From Sphingobacteriales bacterium (GTDB lineage Bacteria > Bacteroidota > Bacteroidia > Chitinophagales > Chitinophagaceae), in contig JACQDV010000027.1 of the NCBI GenBank assembly GCA_016200915.1, positions 1 through 64,000 of the forward strand: DNA of 64,000 bases. Reading direction: 5' to 3'. Of the stretch, positions 16,090-23,824 are shown piece by piece. How positions within the stretch are numbered: position 1 is the stretch's first letter; each line of letters opens with the position of its first letter. Both the position numbers and the translations under genes were made by a program. Under the pieces are notes generated by a model. It was not told the DNA's origin, ran no database searches, and saw only the letters and a program-made list of their open reading frames with translations.

Positions 16090-16569
16090 ATGAATATGAA
16101 AAAACAGTTTTTACAGTTAACATCAGTAATTACACTAACATTAATGGTGTTATTTTTTATGGGAACTTCAGCTAAAGGTCAGAATAAAAACACGGCAGAT
16201 ACAGCCAAGCAACAAAAAGAGGCGTTTATTTATACCTGTACAATGCATCCAGAAATACAACTCGATAAGCCTGGTAAGTGCCCGAAATGCGGAATGAATT
16301 TAGTCAAAAAGCCGAAAGTGTCAGAGAAGAAAAACGAAAACTATAAAACGGGAATGATGCATTCTATGATGAGCGGGAGCGAAAATTCAGAGAAAAATAA
16401 ATCCAGCGGTGATTCTACTATTAACAAATCGGTCATTTACACCTGTTCAATGCATCCGGAAATACAGGTAAGGCAACCTGGCAACTGCCCGAAATGCGGG
16501 ATGACGCTGATAAAAAAATCTGCTGCTATCGGAAAAAAAGAAAAGCAACATTTAATGTCATCAATGTAA
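16090..16569 (+). CDS. Secreted protein with two HMBD repeats
   Basis: 159 residues from ATG 16090; an upstream TTG at 16054 only adds an odd charged leader. A signal peptide (GTSAKGQ) precedes two HMBD units, YTCTMHPEIQLDKPGKCPKC and YTCSMHPEIQVRQPGNCPKC. A linker with Met and His (MMHSMMSGSENSEKNK) separates them. Likely a periplasmic copper/silver chelator of the same class as the gene at 8319. No close operon partner upstream; the DUF6799-like gene follows after about 100 bases. Confidence 0.82.
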   Translation: MNMKKQFLQLTSVITLTLMVLFFMGTSAKGQNKNTADTAKQQKEAFIYTCTMHPEIQLDKPGKCPKCGMNLVKKPKVSEKKNENYKTGMMHSMMSGSENSEKNKSSGDSTINKSVIYTCSMHPEIQVRQPGNCPKCGMTLIKKSAAIGKKEKQHLMSSM

Positions 16570-16672
16570 AGGGCAAATAATGGAGGGCTGTTCTTGTCAG
16601 CTTAAGAATATACAATTATAAAATTTGAAATAAACTCTCAAAAAGTACATTTAAACAATAAACTTGAACAAC

Positions 16673-17107
16673 ATGAAAAAAATACTTTTAGTAGTATTAT
16701 CAATAATAATATTTACAGGAACGATTGATGCTCAGATCCCACACCAACAGATTGAACAGGAAATGCAAAAGAATGTTACTGTAGAAACTGGTTATTTCTT
16801 TATGGAAAATGGGAGGGTGCTCCATATTATGGAAGAAACCGGAATGGGAAGTAAGATTCAAAATGAAATAGTTTTGAAAAACGGAACAGTTATCAAACCA
16901 GATGGATCATACCAATTGGAAAATGGTACACTGTTACGTTTACGAAATGGTCAATTTATGGATATGAATGGTATTAAATATAAGTCTGAAAGAAAGTTTT
17001 TGAAAAAAACGCATAGGAAAAAAATCGAAAAAAATAAAACTCCAAAAATGCATTCAGGTGGGCATCAACAACATAATAATGGAGGCAGTAGCAGTCATCA
17101 GCATTAA
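16673..17107 (+). CDS. DUF6799-type secreted protein with His-rich tail
   Basis: 144 residues from ATG 16673, giving the signal peptide MKKILLVVLSIIIFTGTIDA. The core repeats short G-rich strands (LKNGTVIKPDGSYQLENGTL and LRLRNGQFMDMNGIKYK) of the DUF6799 type. The C-terminal tail is basic and then His-rich (KMHSGGHQQHNNGG, SSHQH). The tail is a plausible metal ligand set. A homologue with a Met/His tail lies at 18023, on the other side of a barrel gene. Confidence 0.72.
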   Translation: MKKILLVVLSIIIFTGTIDAQIPHQQIEQEMQKNVTVETGYFFMENGRVLHIMEETGMGSKIQNEIVLKNGTVIKPDGSYQLENGTLLRLRNGQFMDMNGIKYKSERKFLKKTHRKKIEKNKTPKMHSGGHQQHNNGGSSSHQH

Positions 17108-17130
17108 TTTTTACTGGTAAGCACAGTAGT

Positions 17131-18018
17131 ATGAATAAGATTAAGTTTTATATGATTGTTGTCGTTACAATAAGTACAGTAAGTACAAAATCGTTTGCAC
17201 AGAAAAAAAATGCACCTGATTCACTTGCTACAGATTCAACCAGCCAGAAATCTTATGTACTGGGTGGTGCAGGTTATACAAGTGACATTGTCTTTTTAGG
17301 ACGCAAGAGTTCTTCAAGGGCACCTTATTTCTCTGTGTCTGCAGGCTATTATCATAAAACAGGTTTGTTTATTAGCAGCAGTATTTCTTACCTGGCAGCA
17401 TCCGGAGAGAATAGAGTTGATTTATTCACAGCCTCCGGTGGGTACGACTATTATAAGAAAAACTTCAGTGCCGGAGTTTTCGCAACAGGGTATATTTTCA
17501 ATAATAAAAGTTATACAGTCAAATCTGCATTAACAGCTAACCTGAGTGCTTATGCTGATTATGATTTTGATATACTGGAACTGTATGCTGATGGTACTTT
17601 GTATTTCAGCAATCAAAGTGATTTTATTTTTAGTGCAGCAATAAGCCATAATTTTTATACAGCGAATGATAATTTAAAAATCAGCCCAACCTTTTCGTTA
17701 TATAGCGGCACGCAAAACTATTACAGCAACTATAATAACAATAAGCGGTTTGGGGGACACATGCTTACTGCTGGCGGCACTAATACAATGGGTACAGGAA
17801 TGATGAGTGGCGGTATTTTTAATATTCAGAATTACGAGTTCAGTGTCCCTGTAAGATATGATGTTAAACATTTCAGGTTCATATTCCTGCCCGTATATGC
17901 TATGCCAGTAAACCCGGCAACAATTACAGATAATCAGAATACATACAAGGAAGTCCTTAACAATAATTTTTTCTGGTCCGTGGGAGTATTTTATAGATTT
18001 TCTAAACAAAAAAAATAA
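17131..18018 (+). CDS. Hypothetical outer-membrane beta-barrel protein
   Basis: 295 residues with a signal peptide (STKSFAQ). Repeated Tyr-rich amphipathic strands (SYVLGGAGYTSDIVFLGRKS, FSVSAGYYHKTGLFISSSIS) and a terminal aromatic strand (WSVGVFYRFSKQKK) indicate a small outer-membrane barrel. A Met/Gly stretch (GGTNTMGTGMMSGG) sits in a presumed loop and could bind soft metal ions. It is encoded between two DUF6799 genes with short spacings (24 and 5 bases), so the three probably form one unit. Substrate unknown. Confidence 0.65.
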   Translation: MNKIKFYMIVVVTISTVSTKSFAQKKNAPDSLATDSTSQKSYVLGGAGYTSDIVFLGRKSSSRAPYFSVSAGYYHKTGLFISSSISYLAASGENRVDLFTASGGYDYYKKNFSAGVFATGYIFNNKSYTVKSALTANLSAYADYDFDILELYADGTLYFSNQSDFIFSAAISHNFYTANDNLKISPTFSLYSGTQNYYSNYNNNKRFGGHMLTAGGTNTMGTGMMSGGIFNIQNYEFSVPVRYDVKHFRFIFLPVYAMPVNPATITDNQNTYKEVLNNNFFWSVGVFYRFSKQKK

Positions 18019-18022
18019 CAAT

Positions 18023-18418
18023 ATGAAAAAGATTCTTTTAGCAGCAATGTCAATCGTACTTCTGACAACTGCCTCCGTAGCACAGCAGGAGCAAACAGAT
18101 AACAAAAATTCACAAGGCACAACTGTAAATGATGAACACCTCATAATGAAAGATGGAAAGATGTATCACAGTATGAACGGAAAAGAGATGATGATGGAAA
18201 GCCAGATGACATTACAGGATGGCACGGTAATACAGGCAAATGGTTCATACCAATTAAAAAATGGTAAACAGCGACAGTTACGCAACGGGCAGTGTATGGG
18301 CATGAATGGTAAGAAATATCGGTCGCATCAGATGTTTCAAAAAAGTATGATGCGTATGCATGGCTCCGGTATGCATTCTGGAGGTCATCAGGGCATGAAT
18401 ATGAACGGGCATCATTAA
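18023..18418 (+). CDS. DUF6799-type secreted protein with Met/His-rich tail
   Basis: 131 residues with a signal peptide (VLLTTASVAQ). The core shows LIMKDGKMYHSMNGKEMMME and LQDGTVIQANGSYQLKNGKQ, the same fold as the gene at 16673. The last 25 residues are strongly enriched in Met, His and Gly (MMRMHGSGMHSGGHQ, MNMNGHH), a composition used by periplasmic copper binders. It starts 5 bases after the barrel gene. Confidence 0.75.
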   Translation: MKKILLAAMSIVLLTTASVAQQEQTDNKNSQGTTVNDEHLIMKDGKMYHSMNGKEMMMESQMTLQDGTVIQANGSYQLKNGKQRQLRNGQCMGMNGKKYRSHQMFQKSMMRMHGSGMHSGGHQGMNMNGHH

Positions 18419-18462
18419 TGATTTTACGCAGGCATTCTTTATGAATTAAGAAATTATCTGAA

Positions 18463-19038
18463 ATGAACCTGCTATCAAAGAAAAAAATAGTTTCTATGCG
18501 CTTAGGTTTAATGGCAATATGGGTTATATGGCTCCTGGTTATGGGAATTTCATCAGCCGCACAAGTGTACCAAACACAAGCCGGTACCATACTGGCAACT
18601 GGAAAGTACAAGGGTGCAGGTGTAACAGCGGTGAGTAATCATTTATTCATGCATTTGAATTATGACAAGGCAGAAATGCACCTGCGGCTGAGTGTTCCCA
18701 CCCTTACAACAAAGAATGATTCTGTGAATGAATTGCTATATAGGCTTGCGGGACAGGAATTAATTTTTTCCGGCAAAATGAATATTGCTTTTGTTCAAAC
18801 CAAAAGCCACCCCAGGCAAAAGTTTGCAACACAAGGTATGTTGTTCTTAAACGGAATCGGCAGGCCATTTAGGTTTAACGCTGTATTAGAACATTTTCCA
18901 AGAGGAAATGCAAGCTGCATTTTATCAGGTGAATTTATTATTGACCTGAAACAGTTCAACATTGAAAATCTTCTTCCGGGAGAAGAAAAAGTAGCTGTAA
19001 AGTTTAACCAGCTTGTTTTAAAGAAACCCGGCGAATAA
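18463..19038 (+). CDS. YceI-like secreted protein
   Basis: 191 residues. A hydrophobic leader (MRLGLMAIWVIWLLVMGIS) is followed by a YceI/lipocalin-like pattern: QTQAGTILATGKYKG, FATQGMLFLNGIGRPFRFNA and GEFIIDLKQFNIEN, ending VAVKFNQLVLKK. YceI proteins are periplasmic barrels that bind isoprenoid-type lipids and are often induced by stress. The match is by strand pattern and remains moderate. The actual start could be the ATG that gives MRLGLM, 13 residues in. Confidence 0.55.
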   Translation: MNLLSKKKIVSMRLGLMAIWVIWLLVMGISSAAQVYQTQAGTILATGKYKGAGVTAVSNHLFMHLNYDKAEMHLRLSVPTLTTKNDSVNELLYRLAGQELIFSGKMNIAFVQTKSHPRQKFATQGMLFLNGIGRPFRFNAVLEHFPRGNASCILSGEFIIDLKQFNIENLLPGEEKVAVKFNQLVLKKPGE

Positions 19039-19070
19039 TAATGATTAGTAACACTTAAAATATATAAGTT

Positions 19071-19724
19071 GTGAAAAAGAATAAATGGATAACGGCAAGC
19101 ATTCTTGTTCTCATTGTGATGCTGGCTGGTTGCAGTACTACCTATAATGCAGTATCATCGGATTACGACAGGTCTGTTGATTTTACGAAATACAAAACAT
19201 TTGCCTGGCTGCCCGATAAGGCAGATACAAACAATACAAGGTATAATAATGAAATTATCCGTAATAATATCCGCAACTACTTTGGCCAGTGCATAAGTGA
19301 CCGGGGATACACATTTGATGCTGAAAGCCCCGACCTCTTATTGCAGTTGGTAATTACCAATGCCAAAAAAGAAAGGGTGGTAACTTCATATCCCTTCTCT
19401 TATTATTATAGCCCTTATTATTATGGCAGTCAGTATTATTCACCCTATCGTTTCGGCTATTACTATAATTATTATCCTTCTTATGGTTATGGATATTCCC
19501 GTTTTTCCGGTAACTCAACTACTCAAAAGCAAGAGTATGTGAATGGCTCGATTACGCTGAATCTCATTGACCGTAAAGAAAAAAAATTGGTTTGGAGTGG
19601 CACAGCCGAGGGTGATATTTATGACCCTTCGCAAATAAGCAATGATTTGCATCCTGCGGTACACAGCATATTAGATGAATATCCTGTGAAACCTTTATTA
19701 AAACGCAGTCATAAAATAAGATGA
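19071..19724 (+). CDS. DUF4136 lipoprotein with Tyr-rich insert (copy 1)
   Basis: 217 residues from a GTG start. Lipobox MLAGCS is followed by the DUF4136 signature SDYDRSVDFTKYKTFAWLPD and the C-terminal ITLNLIDRKEKKLVWSGTAE. A central low-complexity segment is dominated by tyrosine (SYYYSPYYYGSQYYSPYRFG and more). DUF4136 lipoproteins are outer-membrane proteins of unknown role. The homologue at 35973 lacks this Tyr density. It is the last gene before a hairpin at 19784. Confidence 0.82.
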   Translation: MKKNKWITASILVLIVMLAGCSTTYNAVSSDYDRSVDFTKYKTFAWLPDKADTNNTRYNNEIIRNNIRNYFGQCISDRGYTFDAESPDLLLQLVITNAKKERVVTSYPFSYYYSPYYYGSQYYSPYRFGYYYNYYPSYGYGYSRFSGNSTTQKQEYVNGSITLNLIDRKEKKLVWSGTAEGDIYDPSQISNDLHPAVHSILDEYPVKPLLKRSHKIR

Positions 19725-19783
19725 CTATAAATGTAATTGGAAAAAGAAATTATATACCAAAAAAGATATTAAATGAAAAACCG

Positions 19784-19856
19784 GAGAAAGAGCCTGTATA
19801 AAAGCAGGTGTGCAAACAGAGTTTAGATGATAAAATTGTACAGGCCTTTCTCTTTT
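19784..19856 (+). terminator. Long hairpin before thymidine phosphorylase
   Basis: GAGAAAG-a-GCCTGTA (19784-19798) pairs with TACAGGC-CTTTCTC (19839-19852): fourteen base pairs with one bulged A and a 40-base loop. TTTT follows. It probably terminates the upstream unit, though the long loop leaves room for a regulatory leader of the gene starting at 19879. Confidence 0.5.
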
Positions 19857-19878
19857 ATGAACATGAATTAATTTAAAA

Positions 19879-21402
19879 ATGAATCTTACTACTCAACATA
19901 CAAAACATTCGCTACGATTCAGAGACCTGGGCATTGATACTAACCAGGAACTGGTAGTGTTTATGCCAGCCAGTTGTCATGTATGCAAATCTGAGGGTTT
20001 CCAGGCGTTAACAAGACTTTCCGTTTCATTTAACGGGTCTTCTACTATTGCTGCATTGAATATAACAAGTGATGGTTTGTTGAAAGAAGGCGAGATAAGT
20101 CTATCTAAGAGTGCCATTCAAAAGCTGAGTGTACAGGATAATGATTTACTGGAAGTGGCTCACATAGAACCATTACAGTCAATAACAAGTGTAAGGTCTA
20201 AGCTATACGGCAATACTTTACACCAGCAGGAATATGATGATATCATACAAGATATAGCTGATGAAAAGTATTCTAATATTTTTCTTTCATCGTTTGTAGC
20301 AGCTTGCTCAGGTTCTAATATGAAGCTTGAGGAAATCTGTTATCTCACCATGGCAATGATAAAAGCAGGGAATAAATTAGAATGGGGAAATGAAATCATT
20401 GCAGATAAACATTGCGTGGGTGGGTTACCGGGCAACCGCACTACTATGATTGTTGTTCCCATTATTGCATCTCTTGGTATAATGATTCCTAAAACATCAT
20501 CAAGGGCCATCACATCTCCCGCAGGCACTGCAGATACAATGGAAGTTCTCACTAATGTAAATCTCTCACTTGCACAGATGCGTAAAGTAGTAGAAAAAGA
20601 AAACGGTTGTATTGTATGGGGAGGAGCCATGAAGCTGAGCCCTGCTGATGATATTATCATTAAAGTAGAAAAGGCGTTGGATATTGACAGCGAAGGCCAA
20701 ATGATTGCATCAATCTTATCCAAAAAGGCGGCAGCAGGATCTACCGATTGTGTAATTGACATACCAGTTGGCGCCACAGCAAAGGTAAGAACAGTTGATG
20801 ACGCTATATCCTTATCGCTACGTTTAAAAGAAGTGGCTGAATATATAGGAGTGAATATCCAAACAATTACATCAGATGGAACACAGCCTGTTGGCTATGG
20901 CATTGGCCCTTCTTTAGAAGCAAGAGATGTGTTAGCCGTGTTAGAGAATGCCACCGATGCTCCAAAAGATTTACGGCAACGAGCTATTACCATTGCATCA
21001 GAAATAATAAAATTAGTCTGGAATATGGAAAAGCAAGTGGCAGAAGACTTAGTGATAAAGAAAATTGATAGCGGAGAAGCCTTTAAAAAACTTATTAGTA
21101 TTTGTGAAGCACAGGGCGGCTTTTATGAACCGATGCATGCTAAGTATTCCAAAACAATTGAATCAACAGCCGCAGGAATCATCAGTGAATTTGATAACCG
21201 AAAAATTGCAAGGGTAGCCAAATTGGCCGGGGCCCCGGATGCTGCAGAGGCTGGGATTGACTTTAAAGTCCTGCTCAATCAAAATATTATGATTGGTCAG
21301 CCGCTGTTTACTATTTATGCTAATTCACCAGGCGAACTGGAATATGCTTATGACTACTACAAACAAAATGAAAAGCAAATAATAAAACTTAGTTATGAAT
21401 AA
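19879..21402 (+). CDS. Archaeal-type thymidine phosphorylase / AMP phosphorylase family
   Basis: 507 residues, the length of the archaeal-type family and longer than classical DeoA. The core motifs are present: SGSNMKLEEICYLTMAMI, GGLPGNRTTMIVVPI, SPAGTADTMEVLTNV and GGAMKLSPADD. Family members phosphorolyse pyrimidine nucleosides or nucleoside monophosphates such as AMP, giving ribose 1-phosphate or ribose 1,5-bisphosphate. The extra N-terminal domain (residues 1-85) supports the AMP-phosphorylase-like subgroup. The next gene, PRPP synthetase, overlaps by 8 bases, so the products act in one phosphoribosyl pathway. The substrate cannot be fixed from sequence. Confidence 0.85.
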   Translation: MNLTTQHTKHSLRFRDLGIDTNQELVVFMPASCHVCKSEGFQALTRLSVSFNGSSTIAALNITSDGLLKEGEISLSKSAIQKLSVQDNDLLEVAHIEPLQSITSVRSKLYGNTLHQQEYDDIIQDIADEKYSNIFLSSFVAACSGSNMKLEEICYLTMAMIKAGNKLEWGNEIIADKHCVGGLPGNRTTMIVVPIIASLGIMIPKTSSRAITSPAGTADTMEVLTNVNLSLAQMRKVVEKENGCIVWGGAMKLSPADDIIIKVEKALDIDSEGQMIASILSKKAAAGSTDCVIDIPVGATAKVRTVDDAISLSLRLKEVAEYIGVNIQTITSDGTQPVGYGIGPSLEARDVLAVLENATDAPKDLRQRAITIASEIIKLVWNMEKQVAEDLVIKKIDSGEAFKKLISICEAQGGFYEPMHAKYSKTIESTAAGIISEFDNRKIARVAKLAGAPDAAEAGIDFKVLLNQNIMIGQPLFTIYANSPGELEYAYDYYKQNEKQIIKLSYE

Positions 21403-22294
21403 CTGTGTGCTTTTTACGATACCCGGTAATGAAGTGTTGGCTAACTCTTTAATAAAACTGTTGCATGCAGAACCTGGCGAAGCCATCATCCGCCATTTTC
21501 CTGACGGGGAAACTTATGTAAAAGTAAATTCAAATGTATTTGAGAAAGAAGCTATCATAGTTTGTTCACTTCATCAGCCGGACGATAAAATATTACCGCT
21601 TTATTTTTTGGCAAAAACCTTAAAAGAATTCAGGGCCTCTCCCGTTACCCTGGTGTCACCCTACTTAGCTTATATGCGGCAGGATAAAAGATTTACAGAT
21701 GGTGAATGCATCAGTTCCGAATTGTTTGCCAAACTGCTTTCTTCATTTGTTGACAAACTCATCACCATTGACCCACATTTACACCGTCGTATCTCACTGG
21801 ATGAAATTTATCCAATTCATACTTCTGTATTACATGTATCTCATCTTGTTTCAAAATGGATTAATGAAAATATTCATCAACCTGTATTGATTGGCCCCGA
21901 TAGTGAGAGTGAACAATGGGTAAGTAAAGTGGCTGGGGATGCAAATGTTCCTTATATCATACTGGAAAAAATCCGCAAGGGTGACAGGAATGTAAAAGTG
22001 TCGGTGCCACAAGTTGAAAAATATAAAGAATATACTCCGGTGATGGTTGATGATATTATTTCTACCGGAAATACCATGATAGAAACCATTGGTCATTTAA
22101 AAAAAGCAGGAATGAAGCAACCTGTTTGCATTGGGATTCACGCAGTATTTGCTTCAAGGGCTTATGAGAAATTAATTAAGGCCGGTGCTCAAAAAGTTGT
22201 TACCTGTAATACAATTGCTCATCCTTCCAATGCAATTTATATGGATGAGTTGCTGGCACAGGAAATTTGTAAAAACAGTTTTGTGATAGACTAA
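21395..22294 (+). CDS. Ribose-phosphate pyrophosphokinase-like protein
   Basis: 299 residues, slightly short for housekeeping Prs (about 310). The PRPP synthetase pattern is seen: RHFPDGETYVKV, LVSPYLAYMRQDKRF, DPHLHR, GPDSESEQWV, the flexible-loop KIRKGDRNVKV and the PRPP-binding VMVDDIISTGNTMIETI. It makes PRPP from ribose 5-phosphate and ATP in the cytoplasm. The start overlaps the phosphorylase stop, pointing to coupled translation. It is probably a second, specialised copy, since the chromosomal prs would lie elsewhere. Confidence 0.88.
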   Translation: MNNCVLFTIPGNEVLANSLIKLLHAEPGEAIIRHFPDGETYVKVNSNVFEKEAIIVCSLHQPDDKILPLYFLAKTLKEFRASPVTLVSPYLAYMRQDKRFTDGECISSELFAKLLSSFVDKLITIDPHLHRRISLDEIYPIHTSVLHVSHLVSKWINENIHQPVLIGPDSESEQWVSKVAGDANVPYIILEKIRKGDRNVKVSVPQVEKYKEYTPVMVDDIISTGNTMIETIGHLKKAGMKQPVCIGIHAVFASRAYEKLIKAGAQKVVTCNTIAHPSNAIYMDELLAQEICKNSFVID

Positions 22295-22305
22295 AAATAT
22301 TTTTT

Positions 22306-22824
22306 ATGAAAACAATTGAAAGAACTGAAATATTTAATGCAATGCCTGAGCAGGTTTTCAAATGCATTGATGACCTGGGCGTATCCGGCATGCACATGAC
22401 TAAGTCCTCCATGATGATGATGGGAAGTAAACTAAATCTCGAATACCTGACTGAAAAACATGCGGGTCCTGGTACAAAGTACAGATGGATGGGTAAAATG
22501 ATGGGTATGCCAATGGATTTTACAGTGGAAGTAACGAAATGGATTGCGGGAAAAGAAAAAATATGGGAAACGATTGACAATCCAAAGATGATTATTTACT
22601 CCTGGCACCAGATGCATTTGATAACGACTCCTATGTATAATAATGGCACGGAAGCAGAGCTATCCATCAGTTATGAAAAGCCAAAAGGATTCTTTTATAA
22701 AATATTGTCTTTTCTTTTTGCCGATTGGTATTGCAACTGGTGTTTGAATAGAATGCTGGATGATGTAAAACTAACTATTGAATTACCTGTAATTAACAAT
22801 CAATTATTAACAAATAAAATTTAA
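22306..22824 (+). CDS. SRPBCC (START-like) domain protein
   Basis: 172 residues, cytoplasmic. It opens with the SRPBCC pattern (IERTEIFNAMPEQVFKCIDD), continues with GPGTKYRWMGKMMGMPMDFT and ends with a helix (FADWYCNWCLNRMLDDVKLT). The family forms a deep ligand-binding cup for lipids or other hydrophobic molecules. A Met-rich segment (MHMTKSSMMMMGSK) is unusual. It starts 11 bases after the PRPP synthetase gene and 4 bases before the prohibitin-like gene. Ligand unknown. Confidence 0.75.
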   Translation: MKTIERTEIFNAMPEQVFKCIDDLGVSGMHMTKSSMMMMGSKLNLEYLTEKHAGPGTKYRWMGKMMGMPMDFTVEVTKWIAGKEKIWETIDNPKMIIYSWHQMHLITTPMYNNGTEAELSISYEKPKGFFYKILSFLFADWYCNWCLNRMLDDVKLTIELPVINNQLLTNKI

Positions 22825-22828
22825 AAAA

Positions 22829-23728
22829 ATGAAAACGAATTTTCTTTCCTGGCAATTCAGGATGCAAAGACAAACTGTAAAACAGTTTGGTGTCTTTTTA
22901 TTATTTGCTTTTACTGCACTGTTTTTTTTACAAAGTTGTTCGGTGGTACGCCCCGGAGAAACAGCGCTGAAAACACGGTGGGGCAAATACAAGGATGGAA
23001 CGCTGACGCAGGGGCTTCATGTTTACAACCCTATTGGAACAAAAGTGATCAAATACAGCCTGCGTATTACAGAGTATTCCGAGAAAATGCATCTGCCCAC
23101 AAAAGAAGGTTTAGAAATTAATACGGCATTAACGCTATTGTATCATCTTAAACCCGGCTCGGAACAAAGTGTATATTCAAAATTTGGCAACGACTACGCT
23201 TCGCCTCTTATTCTGAACAACCTGTATGCTATTGCACGGCAGTCCACAATCAGCTACTATGCCAATGACATCATCACTCAAAGGGAAACTATGGAAAAAG
23301 AGATTACAGAAAGTCTTGTAGCCAATGTTTCTCCCTACGGTATTGTAATTGACAAAGTGCTGCTCAAAGATATTATCCTGCCCTCTGACATAACGCAGGC
23401 AATTGCCAATAAAGTGAGTGCCCAGCAAGTGGCACAGAAGGCAGAGTTTGATGTACAAAAACAAAGAGTAGAGCTTAATTTTTCTATTGAGAAACAGCTT
23501 AAAGAAGCACAGCTTACCGTGGACAAACAAAAAATAGAAGCGGAGCGTTTACAAATTGAAGCCGAATCAATAAAGAAGGCGCAAATTATCATTAATGAAT
23601 CGCTTACAGACAAAGTGCTTAAATACAAAAGCCTGGAAATAACAAAGGGTCTGATAACATCGCCAAATGCAAAAGTTATCATTTCTAATGGCAACACTCC
23701 TTTTCTTTTGAATACCGGCAATCAATAA
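22829..23728 (+). CDS. SPFH/prohibitin-like lipoprotein
   Basis: 299 residues. A hydrophobic leader ends in a lipobox-like FLQSCSVV, then the SPFH/band-7 domain begins (VRPGETALKTRWGKYKD, GLHVYNPIGTKVIKYSLRI). A long charged coiled coil follows (EKQLKEAQLTVDKQKIEAER). Prohibitin-type proteins form ring assemblies on membranes and stabilise partners. Here it would face the periplasm if the leader is real. It sits in the phosphorylase/PRPP synthetase group with tight spacing. Confidence 0.82.
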   Translation: MKTNFLSWQFRMQRQTVKQFGVFLLFAFTALFFLQSCSVVRPGETALKTRWGKYKDGTLTQGLHVYNPIGTKVIKYSLRITEYSEKMHLPTKEGLEINTALTLLYHLKPGSEQSVYSKFGNDYASPLILNNLYAIARQSTISYYANDIITQRETMEKEITESLVANVSPYGIVIDKVLLKDIILPSDITQAIANKVSAQQVAQKAEFDVQKQRVELNFSIEKQLKEAQLTVDKQKIEAERLQIEAESIKKAQIIINESLTDKVLKYKSLEITKGLITSPNAKVIISNGNTPFLLNTGNQ

Positions 23729-23824
23729 TGCATTCGTAGATAGATGGTTGGGACAACGATGTTATGTATAACGTATAAACATTTAGTTAAACAGTAACGA
23801 TACAATTTATTTAAAAATATAATT

